Below are positions 15,807 through 23,715 of a stretch of 41,459 nucleotides of DNA, piece by piece (the stretch's first letter is position 1; every line of letters begins with the position of its first letter). Below the pieces are notes generated by a model, which was not told the origin of the DNA, ran no database searches, and worked only from the letters and a program-made list of their open reading frames with translations. This DNA comes from Brumimicrobium sp051745635 (lineage in GTDB: Bacteria; Bacteroidota; Bacteroidia; Flavobacteriales_D; Crocinitomicaceae). Made by a program: the position numbers and the translations under genes. The DNA is taken from assembly GCA_051745635.1 (NCBI GenBank), contig JBNJEH010000025.1, forward strand, positions 1 to 41,459. Reading direction: 5' to 3'.

Positions 15807-16746
15807 GAGCAATGATAAAGTAAAATATATTAATTATTGTAAAGACAATAACATCCCTGTTTTTCAGGAACCCTGGTGGTTAGACGCAGCTTCGGGCAGC
15901 AGAAATTGGGATGTAGTACTGTCATATAATGGTGATCAACTTGCTGGTTTCTGGCCTTATTGCATTAAGAAAAAAAGCGGATTCACAAAGATCACTCAGC
16001 CGAAATTAACGAAGGCTGTAAGTCCTATCATCCTATTTCCCAATGATATGGGTGAAGCAAAACGTATGTCTTTTATGACCGACGTGGTAAAAGACCTATA
16101 CAATAAGCTCCCAAAATTTGATGATTTTTCTCAAAACCTGGATCGCACTATCTCTAGTTGGTTACCTTGGTATTGGTGTGGTTTCGATTGCATGCCGAAA
16201 TACACGTATGTTTTGGAGGATCTGAGTGATCTCGATCAGATCAAGAAAAACTTCAGGAGTAATTTAAAACGTCAAATAAAAAAAGCAGAAAAACAAGTAT
16301 CCGTGTCTGAAACAGACAGTGTGGATACGGTGTATCATCTCAATGAGCTTACTTTTAAGCGTCAGAATTCTTCCGTTCCTTTTAAAAAGAATCTATTGGA
16401 ATCAATTGATACATCATGCAGAGAACATAAAGCTAGAACCATACTAGTAGCAAAAGATAGTGAAGGACGCGTACACTCCTGTCTATACCTCGTCATGGAC
16501 AAAGAATATATGTATTACCTTTTGGGGGGATCAGACCCAACCCTCAGAAATAGCGGCGCAGCTAGTCTGTTGCTTTGGGAAGCCATGCAATTGGCTTCAG
16601 GTAAAGGATTAAAGTTTGATTTTGAAGGCAGTATGATTGAACCAATCAGTCGCTTTATGAGATCGTATGGAGCAAAGCAAGAACAGTATTTTCATCTGTC
16701 CAAAACAAATAATAAGTTACTCCGACTTTTAAAAGCTCTGCGCTAA
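15799..16746 (+). CDS. FemAB/GNAT-like acyltransferase
   Basis: A 315-residue protein of the FemAB-like group in the GNAT fold (often annotated acetyltransferase_6/BioF2-like). Typical parts are the N-terminal PVFQEPWWLDAASG near residue 17, the basic helix IKKNFRSNLKRQIKKAEK near 145-162 that follows the first half-domain, and the C-terminal acyl-binding region YYLLGGSDPTLRNSGAASLL. After that comes GLKFDFEGSMIEPISRFMRSYGA, a segment well known in these proteins. Members transfer amino acids or acyl groups to sugar, lipid or peptide acceptors. The ATG at 15799 overlaps the sulfotransferase stop (ATGAGTGA), so it is preferred over 15781. The pair is translationally coupled and probably modifies the same glycan; the donor is unknown. 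Confidence 0.82.
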   Translation: MSESNDKVKYINYCKDNNIPVFQEPWWLDAASGSRNWDVVLSYNGDQLAGFWPYCIKKKSGFTKITQPKLTKAVSPIILFPNDMGEAKRMSFMTDVVKDLYNKLPKFDDFSQNLDRTISSWLPWYWCGFDCMPKYTYVLEDLSDLDQIKKNFRSNLKRQIKKAEKQVSVSETDSVDTVYHLNELTFKRQNSSVPFKKNLLESIDTSCREHKARTILVAKDSEGRVHSCLYLVMDKEYMYYLLGGSDPTLRNSGAASLLLWEAMQLASGKGLKFDFEGSMIEPISRFMRSYGAKQEQYFHLSKTNNKLLRLLKALR

Positions 16747-16825
16747 TTCAATTATCCGGTCATACATTTGATACTTCCTGATAATGCGTTTTCTATTCAA
16801 ACATGAAAATTATTGATAACTTCAG

Positions 16826-18124
16826 TTACTGAACCTTGTTAAAAGATATTTGATCTTTAATAACCTTCCGCGCAAACAAATAAGTTACAATATAAACAGT
16901 AGACATTGCAATAGTGTATATTATAAGTGTATCAAATATATTCATATTCGAGTAATAACTAATTACAAAAGCCAATCCTGCCATAAATACCCTGAAAATA
17001 TTTGTCGATAGCGCCAATGTGTGTCGCTCAAATGAAGCAAAGACTCTACTGATAGGAGTCAAAACCAGTCTAATAAACCCAAGCACTGAAATGATCTGAG
17101 CCAATCTTCCCGCCTCGTACCATTGTTCCCCAAAAAAGAAAGTAAAAAGCGTAGGACTCAGAAAAAAGAAAATGAGCAATGGAACAACCCCAATTAATGT
17201 CAACTTTTTCAATAGTTTATTGGATAATTTTAATAACCGCTCTGGCTGTTCCATTCCCGTGTTAGAGGCTTCAGAATAAAATACATCACCTATAGCCGTT
17301 CCTATAAGTAGAATAGGAGTATTAATTATTAAGTTTGCAATAGTATACTGACCGACTGATCCCGTTCCAACAAAATAGAACGTCAGAAAGAAAACAGGTA
17401 ATTCCTGACCAAACTTAGACAGCAGCTGTGATGGTAATATAAGATAAGGAAACTTTATATATCTTTTTGCTACCCATTTTATTTTTCTTGCTGAAAGATA
17501 TGATTGCCAACCCTTTTCAGATAAAAATAGTTTCCTTACAAAAATGAACACGGCAGTCAACCTTCCGACTAAATTCCCAATAATAAGACCTATTGCAGTA
17601 AGTTTCAACAATCCAAAAATAATTTGCCCGCCCCCTTGAACTCCAAAGAAAGCGATTTTTGTAAATGAGTTCACTTTGAAGTGCTTTCTTTTAAAGCTCC
17701 ATTGCATGAGCGTATTGTAAGAATTGGAAAAAAACAGACCGATTGGAAAGAGGAGCAAAAAACTAACAGGTGCTTCCCAGTCGATACTTTCAGCAATTAT
17801 TTCACCAAAGAAGACCATTATCAGTAATAGTAAAAAACTGGAAAGCGCCGACAACAGGAAGCAAAAAAACAAGAGATTGTATACCGTAGATTTATTTCTG
17901 GCAATGGGAATACTTTGTTCATATTTTAAGGTTCCTATTATCGATGCAACACCAATAAAAGAGTTATAAAACATGAATGAACCAAATTCTTCTGGGGTGA
18001 AAAGTCTAGTAATGACTGGTGATAACAGTACCCCTAAAAGCTGCGAAAAGGCTGTTCCAGCAGAAACAAAGGTAACATTCCTCGTAAATTCTGATCGTAA
18101 AAATTTGTTTATAAACCTTTTCAT
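16826..18124 (-). CDS. Wzx-type polysaccharide flippase (MATE/PST family)
   Basis: A 432-residue integral membrane protein with 12 predicted spans. The N-terminus is characteristic of the polysaccharide transporter family: RNVTFVSAGTAFSQLLGVLL, then SPVITRLFTPEEFGSF, where the first pair of spans and a conserved TRLFTPEEFG loop are seen. Later signatures include a KRYIKFPYLILPSQLL segment and QYTIANLIINTPILLIGTAI. It should move lipid-linked repeat units across the inner membrane. It is clearly a paralogue of the flippase at 19947-21233 (shared SPVITRLFT-type loop and IKFP/YREFP segment). The gene stands alone on the minus strand, convergent with the GNAT-like gene, with a -7 element at 18191-18184. 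Confidence 0.88.
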   Translation of the reverse strand: MKRFINKFLRSEFTRNVTFVSAGTAFSQLLGVLLSPVITRLFTPEEFGSFMFYNSFIGVASIIGTLKYEQSIPIARNKSTVYNLLFFCFLLSALSSFLLLLIMVFFGEIIAESIDWEAPVSFLLLFPIGLFFSNSYNTLMQWSFKRKHFKVNSFTKIAFFGVQGGGQIIFGLLKLTAIGLIIGNLVGRLTAVFIFVRKLFLSEKGWQSYLSARKIKWVAKRYIKFPYLILPSQLLSKFGQELPVFFLTFYFVGTGSVGQYTIANLIINTPILLIGTAIGDVFYSEASNTGMEQPERLLKLSNKLLKKLTLIGVVPLLIFFFLSPTLFTFFFGEQWYEAGRLAQIISVLGFIRLVLTPISRVFASFERHTLALSTNIFRVFMAGLAFVISYYSNMNIFDTLIIYTIAMSTVYIVTYLFARKVIKDQISFNKVQ

Positions 18125-18183
18125 TAAATGAACAGTTATCTTCGCTTTATCTGCATTAACGGTACATACGGATATTTGCCAAA

Positions 18184-18191
18184 CAAAAGTA
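18184..18191 (-). promoter_or_regulatory. -7 element (TACTTTTG) of the first flippase gene
   Basis: TACTTTTG on the minus strand matches TAnnTTTG, about 60 nt upstream of the ATG at 18124. The surrounding gap (18125-18542) is about 420 bp, divergent and AT-rich; apart from this element I found no other feature in it, and no clear promoter for the deacetylase gene. Confidence 0.45.
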
Positions 18192-18542
18192 TAATCTTAA
18201 ATCGACAATTGAAGCATAGTTCTATATTTTGTTTGACACGCTTATTTTAAGTCGGTATACCTTGTTATTCTAAAGGAACGTTTGAAATTACAAAACGCAA
18301 CTATCTTCTCATCCGAACACTAAATTTGTCATTACATTAGAAGAATAAAAGCTTTTCATCATTTTGTTGTTTAAATTTATAGATTTAAACGAGGAGTCAT
18401 ACATTTCGCTATGTTCATATCGAGAGAAAATAAGTTGAAAAATGATGTACAAAGTAGAACTATTTAAAGATGAGTGCATGAAAAACACAATAAAAAAAGT
18501 GTTGCGCGAAAAAGTTATATATCAGAAAAACAGCAGTTTCAA

Positions 18543-19910
18543 ATGAAAATCAATATTACTCTTCCTTCATCGTATCTCAACGAACGCAAATATACCTTCG
18601 ATGTACTCCTGGCATATTTCAAAGAAGTCAACTATTCGTTTGTCGAACACGATGAAACCTTTTATGAGATTTCGGACAATCGGGGGAATGCAATAAAAAT
18701 TGAAGATCATTTCTGGGACCAACTCGATGAAAATCAACCCATCAATAGTCAATATAAAGTTCCGGAAACAACGTCGGAGTGCACTTTTCAAATATACGGA
18801 CAAGACTTTTCGCTGCGTACAATATTCGGTATCAATCGCGTCGATCAAGATGAAAAACAATTAACGTTGTCTGCTGACTTAATTGCCAGTGCATTTTTTA
18901 TGCTGACGCGCTGGGAAGAAACCATCAGCGAGGAACGCGATGAACACGATCGCTTTCCAGATAGCTCAGCACTCGCGGTCCGGGAACAATTTCACCAGCG
19001 TCCTGTCGTCAATGAATACATCGAATTTTTTCGATACATTTTCAGTAAATGGAACGGTGCTCCAGTTTCTTATAACCGCCAATACGAACCGCTGATAACC
19101 CATGATGTAGATGAAATCACACGTGCTGCACCGTTTTTTAAACACGTGCGCATTCTCGGGGCTGATCTAATCAGAAGACGCAGCATCTCTGAATTTTTCC
19201 GATCATTAAAGAAGGGAATAGAGGTGGCGATAAACCCAGAAAATGATGATAGCTGGACATTTGAACGGTTCATGAAAACGTCAGAAAATCACCATTTAAC
19301 TTCTCATTTTTATTTCATTCCAGGAAAGAAAGGAGAGGAAGATTACCGCTACTCCATCGATCATAAGCACACTTTAAAAGCGATTGATTTCATTCAGAAA
19401 AGTGGTCATATCGTCGGTATCCACCCTTCGTATCGCGTTAAAAACAAGGCATCTTACTTTACCGAAGAAAAGCGACGACTCGAAAATGTCTGTAACCATC
19501 AAATAGATGAAGGCCGGCATCACTATTTGAGAGTAAACCTCCCTCATACGCTTCGATTCTGGGAGCAAAACAAGATGAAATTTGACAGTTCCATAGGCTA
19601 TTCAAAACACATCGGATTTAGAGCCGGAATGTGCTACCCTTATCCGTTTTTTGACATTTTCGAAAGAAGGCAGCTTCAACTTGTCGAGCATCCACTCATT
19701 TTAATGGATGTAGCTTTATTCAATCAAACCAGGAAAGTTGAAGACATGAAACAGAAGATCAAAACACTTTCCGATCAAGTGCGCCAGTATGAAGGAGAAT
19801 TCGTTTTTTTATGGCACAACAACAATATTCACCATCCCAATTGGCGCGAAATTGGGAAGGATTATGAAGATTTTATTGCGATCATTGCTCAGGGATTTCA
19901 GCATTCGTAA
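18543..19910 (+). CDS. Polysaccharide deacetylase-like (CE4/NodB) protein with an N-terminal partner domain
   Basis: A 455-residue protein of a Bacteroidota group in which an N-terminal domain (recognisable here by RWEETISEERDEHDRFPDSS) precedes a NodB-like deacetylase domain. The metal-binding start of the catalytic domain is YEPLITHDVDE (about residue 185 here). A later His motif, HIVGIHPSYRV, matches the second NodB block. LRVNLPHTLRFWE and SSIGYSKHIGFRAG follow, and the C-terminus has FLWHNNNIHH. These blocks recur in order in the protein at 30375-31649. Likely substrate: an N-acetylated sugar of the cell-surface glycan. The reading frame opens at 18474, but the extra 23 residues are basic and unlike the family, so the Met at 18543 is preferred. 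It lies between the two flippase genes, which are transcribed from the other strand. Confidence 0.8.
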   Translation: MKINITLPSSYLNERKYTFDVLLAYFKEVNYSFVEHDETFYEISDNRGNAIKIEDHFWDQLDENQPINSQYKVPETTSECTFQIYGQDFSLRTIFGINRVDQDEKQLTLSADLIASAFFMLTRWEETISEERDEHDRFPDSSALAVREQFHQRPVVNEYIEFFRYIFSKWNGAPVSYNRQYEPLITHDVDEITRAAPFFKHVRILGADLIRRRSISEFFRSLKKGIEVAINPENDDSWTFERFMKTSENHHLTSHFYFIPGKKGEEDYRYSIDHKHTLKAIDFIQKSGHIVGIHPSYRVKNKASYFTEEKRRLENVCNHQIDEGRHHYLRVNLPHTLRFWEQNKMKFDSSIGYSKHIGFRAGMCYPYPFFDIFERRQLQLVEHPLILMDVALFNQTRKVEDMKQKIKTLSDQVRQYEGEFVFLWHNNNIHHPNWREIGKDYEDFIAIIAQGFQHS

Positions 19911-19946
19911 CTATAGCATTGCTTTTCAATTGCTAAGTTTGAACCT

Positions 19947-21233
19947 TTACCCCTCCCGTCGCTCATCTGAACGCTTAATTAACCGCAGCTCCCAAACAAT
20001 CACGACCATAAAAAACACAGTCATGATCCAACTGATTTTTTCGAAGAGGTCAATCGATGTATATTCAAAGGTTTCAGCGATCGCATCAAAAAATCCGAAT
20101 AGTGAAAGTTGAATAATCGAAGTAGCTACTCCGACCCAAAAGAACCATTTTAACTCGCGGATCACGGAGGGAATCAACGATATGGTAGAAGCTACAAAAT
20201 TCAGCATCAGCCAGGGTGCCAGGGCTTCAGCTATGGCTCCGGATATTTCCCACTCACTTCCAAAAACAAATGCGAAAAGCGGTGTACCCGCGAAAAATAC
20301 CACACCAAAGGGAACTATGGATAACGCCAGCAGAATAATGACGACGCGCCGAACAAGTGGATACAACGGCGCTCCATTCGTGAATTTTTCGGATGCCTTT
20401 TGAAGTAATACCTGACTTATCGATGTACCGATCAACAGCAACGGAATTTTTAACATTTTAAAGGACAAATCATAAGCGCCAAAAGTCGCGGTCGAAAGGT
20501 AAAACGTCAGAAAAAAAGCAATTCCCAGTTCTCGCGTAGTATCGATCAACGTATGCGGCAAATTCACGCGGGGAAACTCGCGATAATGACGACTTAGCCA
20601 TCGCGTTTTGCGAGCAGAACGCAACACATTAAACTGCAGTTTTGAACGTAAAAAATCTTTGATAAACCAAAAAACGCCAATCGCCGTACCGACAAAAGTG
20701 GCTCCAATGAGACCAAAGGCTCCCCAGCCCCAAAATCCAGCTGCAAGTTTAAATGTATTTGTAGCAACTGATGTCGTAATGTTGACTGCCGATATTCGTC
20801 GAAAAACTTTGTTGCGTATCGCCCAGTTCGTACCGATATTCTTAAAAATCATGAAAAATGTGGTCCCACTCATGAGCAGGACAAAAGCGAGCAATCCCTC
20901 TGAAGTGTTGTAAAAAGCCCAAACTGCTAATCCGGTCAATAGCGACACGACAGTGGTAATCAATGCTATTTTCAGCGACAATCGAAATAACAGGAACGCG
21001 TGCTGATGAAGTTTCGGCAGGGGAATCGTCAACTCGTATCGCGCAGTACCTATCGCCGTCAAAAAAGCAACTACGCGCATAAAAATTCCAAATTCCCCAA
21101 AATCTTCCGTCGTAAAAAGGCGGGTGATGACTGGTGTAACAGCATAACTCGCAATCTGAGCTATTACTGTCCCGGAAGTGAGCACCATCACTGATTTGAC
21201 AAATTCGGACCTTATGTTTAGATTTCCCCACAT
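19947..21233 (-). CDS. Wzx-type polysaccharide flippase (second copy)
   Basis: A 428-residue membrane protein with about 12 spans, paralogous to 16826-18124. The start FVKSVMVLTSGTVIAQIASY and the loop VTPVITRLFTTEDFGEFG are characteristic. So are a conserved arginine pair in SRHYREFPRVNLPHTLIDTT and the TFGAYDLSFKMLKIPLLLIGTSI segment. It should flip an undecaprenyl-linked glycan. Its base composition looks less AT-rich than that of the first copy, closer to the housekeeping genes on its right. The gene ends about 36 bp from the convergent deacetylase gene. Having two flippases in 5 kb suggests two lipid-linked products or a recent addition of one copy. Confidence 0.88.
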   Translation of the reverse strand: MWGNLNIRSEFVKSVMVLTSGTVIAQIASYAVTPVITRLFTTEDFGEFGIFMRVVAFLTAIGTARYELTIPLPKLHQHAFLLFRLSLKIALITTVVSLLTGLAVWAFYNTSEGLLAFVLLMSGTTFFMIFKNIGTNWAIRNKVFRRISAVNITTSVATNTFKLAAGFWGWGAFGLIGATFVGTAIGVFWFIKDFLRSKLQFNVLRSARKTRWLSRHYREFPRVNLPHTLIDTTRELGIAFFLTFYLSTATFGAYDLSFKMLKIPLLLIGTSISQVLLQKASEKFTNGAPLYPLVRRVVIILLALSIVPFGVVFFAGTPLFAFVFGSEWEISGAIAEALAPWLMLNFVASTISLIPSVIRELKWFFWVGVATSIIQLSLFGFFDAIAETFEYTSIDLFEKISWIMTVFFMVVIVWELRLIKRSDERREG

Positions 21234-21280
21234 CGTCTGCTAGTACATCACGAATATACAGTTTATCCGCGCATTCAACT

Positions 21281-21312
21281 GAAAATAGCCCACCAAAAGG
21301 CGAGCTATTTTC
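21281..21312. terminator. Hairpin terminator after rny
   Basis: A 14-bp stem with two mismatches and an AAAA loop (plus strand) pairs GAAAATAGC at 21281-21289 with GCTATTTTC at 21304-21312. The rny stop is at 21336, so the hairpin lies about 24 nt past it, with UAUUUUC on the 3' side of the minus-strand RNA. It also separates rny from the start of the flippase gene. Confidence 0.6.
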
Positions 21313-21335
21313 AATAATAAAAAAGTATTCTAATC

Positions 21336-22868
21336 CTATTTAGCGTAATTCACCGCACGTTTTTCACGAATCAGGGTTACTTTCACCTGACCGGGATAGG
21401 TCATTTCAGTTTGAATCTTTTGTGAGATAGCAAAAGACAATTCATCAGCCTTGAGGTCGGAAACTTTTTCGCTTTCCACGAGCACGCGCAGTTCGCGTCC
21501 TGCCTGGATGGCATAAGCTTTCGTTACACCGTCGTAACCTACTGCGAGGTTCTCCAATTCTTTAATTCGTTTGATATACGACTCAACAATCTCACGTCTC
21601 GCCCCTGGTCGAGCTCCTGAGATGGCATCGGCAACTTGAACAATTGGTGAGATGAGTGTATTCATTTCAATTTCATCGTGGTGAGCACCAATGGCATTGC
21701 AGACATCTGCTTTCTCTCCATATTTTTCGGCGAGCTTCATGCCGAGAATAGCGTGCGGCAATTCCGGCTCATCCTCAGGCACTTTACCAATATCGTGTAA
21801 CAAGCCTGCACGTTTGGCCAACTTCACATTCAACCCGAGTTCGGATGCCATGATGGCACATATATTAGCTACTTCTCTACTGTGCTGGAGTAAGTTTTGA
21901 CCGTAGGAAGAACGGTATTTCATGCGTCCTACCATGCGCGTCAAATCAGAATGTAATCCGTGAATTCCGAGATCGATGCAGGTTCTTCGCCCCGTTTCTG
22001 CGATCTCTTCATCCAGTGTCTTGCGCGTTTTTGCCACCACCTCTTCAATTCTCGCGGGGTGAATACGACCGTCTGAGACCAGTTGATGCATTGCCAGTCG
22101 TGCAATCTCTCGCCTGATCGGGTCAAAACAAGAAAGTAATATCGCTTCCGGTGTATCGTCCACTACAATTTCAACACCTGTGGAAGCTTCCAGGGCTCTA
22201 ATATTACGTCCTTCGCGACCGATAATTCTACCTTTCACCTCATCGGAATCAATATTAAATACCGAAACAGAATTCTCTATTGCCTGCTCATGCGCCAGTC
22301 GCTGGACAGATTGAATGATGATCTTTTTAGCTTCCTGGTTCGCGTTCAATTTTGCTTCGTCGACAATATCTTTAATGTGCGCCATCGCTTCCGTTCGCGC
22401 CTCATCTTTTAATGCTTCCATCAAGGTCTTTTTAGCATCCTCAGGATCCATACCAGAAATTCGCGACAATTCTGCAACGCGTTTTTCCTGTGTCTTTTCC
22501 AATTCCTGGTGTTTTAATTCCACCGTACGGATCTTATCATCGAGGTTCTTTTTCTGACCATCGATGCGCTTTTCTTTACGGTTGACGTCTTCGATTTTTT
22601 GGGAGAGGCTTTTCTCTTTATTTTTAGTGCGGTCTTCTGCAGATTGCAACTTGCGCTCGCGATCTTTTATCGTCTTTTCATGATTCTCCTTCAGCTGCAG
22701 AAATTTCTCTTTTGCCTGAATGATTTTGTCTTTTTTGATCGATTCTCCTTCATTCTCTGCATCTTTTATGATTTGCATTTTTCGACTCTTGAGCACTACA
22801 TTTTGAATGATGACTGCTATTACAGCTCCACCCACAGCACCAATCGCTATTCCTATCACTATATCCAT
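21336..22868 (-). CDS. rny: Ribonuclease Y
   Basis: A 510-residue membrane-anchored endoribonuclease that starts mRNA decay. The order of parts is standard. TM is at residues 1-25 (MDIVIGIAIGAVGGAVIAVI); a long charged coiled coil follows at about 30-190. The KH RNA-binding domain has VKGRIIGREGRNIRALEAST (about 211-230) and VDDTPEAILLSCFDPIRREI. The HD metal-dependent phosphodiesterase domain has QNLLQHSREVANICAIMASE, with the HD pair in AGLLHDIGKV, then ILGMKLAEKYGEKADVCNAIGAHHDE. The C-terminus VTLIREKRAVNYAK is typical. The frame extends 11 codons upstream to 22901, but that stretch lies inside the hairpin with a U tract (22886-22927), so the Met at 22868 is preferred. It follows zapA on the same strand. 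Confidence 0.95.
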   Translation of the reverse strand: MDIVIGIAIGAVGGAVIAVIIQNVVLKSRKMQIIKDAENEGESIKKDKIIQAKEKFLQLKENHEKTIKDRERKLQSAEDRTKNKEKSLSQKIEDVNRKEKRIDGQKKNLDDKIRTVELKHQELEKTQEKRVAELSRISGMDPEDAKKTLMEALKDEARTEAMAHIKDIVDEAKLNANQEAKKIIIQSVQRLAHEQAIENSVSVFNIDSDEVKGRIIGREGRNIRALEASTGVEIVVDDTPEAILLSCFDPIRREIARLAMHQLVSDGRIHPARIEEVVAKTRKTLDEEIAETGRRTCIDLGIHGLHSDLTRMVGRMKYRSSYGQNLLQHSREVANICAIMASELGLNVKLAKRAGLLHDIGKVPEDEPELPHAILGMKLAEKYGEKADVCNAIGAHHDEIEMNTLISPIVQVADAISGARPGARREIVESYIKRIKELENLAVGYDGVTKAYAIQAGRELRVLVESEKVSDLKADELSFAISQKIQTEMTYPGQVKVTLIREKRAVNYAK

Positions 22869-22885
22869 AATTCGTTTTTTTAAAT

Positions 22886-22927
22886 AAAAAATCCCATGCA
22901 TCAGTGATTACCACCGAAATCATGGGA
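22886..22927 (-). terminator. Hairpin plus U tract between zapA and rny (terminator or attenuator)
   Basis: On the minus strand, CCCATG and CATGGG (22926-22921 and 22898-22893) close an outer stem. An inner stem pairs CGGTG with CACTG (one G-U) around a GTAAT loop. The stem is followed by TTTTTT. This has the form of an intrinsic terminator and ends about 18 nt before the rny ATG. Confidence 0.6.
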
Positions 22928-22955
22928 AATACAACTATTGACAAAATCACACTAA

Positions 22956-23246
22956 CTATTCTTCCACAAATCGCGACAGCGCCTGTAGTTTTTCCACGAC
23001 GGCCTGTTCTTCAATTATGGATTCAGCACGCGAAGGCGAAGACTCATCTGATGAGCGCGTTGCCAGGCGCAATGCCGTCATAGCTAATAGATCCTGCATA
23101 TCTTTTACGGCATAATTCTCTTGAAGTCGCTTTATACTGTTGTTAATGTCCGAAACGGCCTGGCGCACCTTTTCCTCCTCCCCTTCGTTGATGGTGAGTG
23201 GATAATTGCGTCCTGCAAGCACTACTTTTATGGACATTGTACTCAT
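22956..23246 (-). CDS. zapA: Cell division protein ZapA
   Basis: A 96-residue ZapA-family protein, which bundles FtsZ filaments at the division ring. The N-terminal region, MSIKVVLAGRNYPLTINEGEEE, then KVRQAVSDINNSIKRLQENY, gives the beta-beta-alpha start of the domain. The C-terminal half is a long helix (LLAMTALRLATRSSDES...), the dimer coiled coil. A second start at 23237 (Met4) is possible. The preceding coiled-coil gene stops 4 nt upstream (23251), so the two are probably one operon, read from the promoter at 23591-23561. The neighbouring rny gene is a common partner in Bacteroidota. Confidence 0.92.
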   Translation of the reverse strand: MSTMSIKVVLAGRNYPLTINEGEEEKVRQAVSDINNSIKRLQENYAVKDMQDLLAMTALRLATRSSDESSPSRAESIIEEQAVVEKLQALSRFVEE

Positions 23247-23250
23247 TATA

Positions 23251-23544
23251 TTATTCAGCTTTCAAGCGATTTATGCACGTGTCAATTTCCCTTACTAAAG
23301 CATCGATCTCTCCTTCTGTTACCGCATCTTCATTCGCTGAAGGCGCAGAAGTCTGAGCACGAGCTATCTCGTCGTATTTGGAGCGATATTCTCGCGCATG
23401 CGCTTCCGTCTCTTTCAACTTTTCGCGCAGTAACGAAACCTCCTCCTGCAATGATTTGTTCTCTATCTCAGCATGTCCAAGCGCCTCTTTAATCCGGGCA
23501 ACCTGCGACTCAATTTGAGCTATGACTTGATCAATTTTTTCCAT
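23251..23544 (-). CDS. Small coiled-coil protein, ZapB-like
   Basis: A 97-residue protein that is almost entirely predicted coiled coil. It has heptad-like spacing through residues 3-65, an acidic and Ala/Ser-rich loop at about 67-80 (TSAPSANEDAVT), and a short closing helix that ends in DTCINRLKAE. I recognise no enzymatic motif. Its place directly before zapA, and its size, suggest a ZapB-like division-ring partner that binds ZapA, but any short coiled coil would look similar, so orthology is uncertain. The gene starts 16 nt downstream of a well-spaced promoter. Confidence 0.7.
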   Translation of the reverse strand: MEKIDQVIAQIESQVARIKEALGHAEIENKSLQEEVSLLREKLKETEAHAREYRSKYDEIARAQTSAPSANEDAVTEGEIDALVREIDTCINRLKAE

Positions 23545-23560
23545 TACAAAACGACTCGTA

Positions 23561-23591
23561 CAAAAGTAACATTAACACGCATATAATCCAA
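23561..23591 (-). promoter_or_regulatory. Promoter of the zapB-like/zapA operon
   Basis: On the minus strand TTG (23591-23589) is followed by 20 nt and TACTTTTG (23568-23561), close to the TTG-N19-TAnnTTTG consensus. The first ATG (23544) lies 16 nt past the -7 element, so the leader is roughly 10 nt. Confidence 0.7.
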
Positions 23592-23703
23592 CTATTTTTT
23601 TTGATTTTATTGACAACTGTTGAAAGTTGTTCTTACGTGTACGAATAACGCTATTTGCCGAATAGTTTTAAAGAAATGAAACGGCAAAAAAGCACAATTC
23701 CCC

Positions 23704-23711
23704 TATATTTG
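23704..23711 (+). promoter_or_regulatory. -7 element (TATATTTG) almost touching the M23 peptidase start
   Basis: TATATTTG matches TAnnTTTG exactly and ends 4 nt before the ATG at 23716. If transcription starts about 7 nt past the element, as is usual, the mRNA would have essentially no 5' leader. No TTG was found at -33. Confidence 0.6.
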
Positions 23712-23715
23712 CAGC

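Noticed and set aside
16821..16833. Small palindrome TTCAGT-T-ACTGAA at the flippase stop
   Set aside because: Only 6-bp arms and partly coding; too weak for a terminator or operator.
22869..22901. Eleven extra residues on RNase Y
   Set aside because: They are coded within the hairpin and U tract; the family starts directly with the membrane segment at Met 22868.
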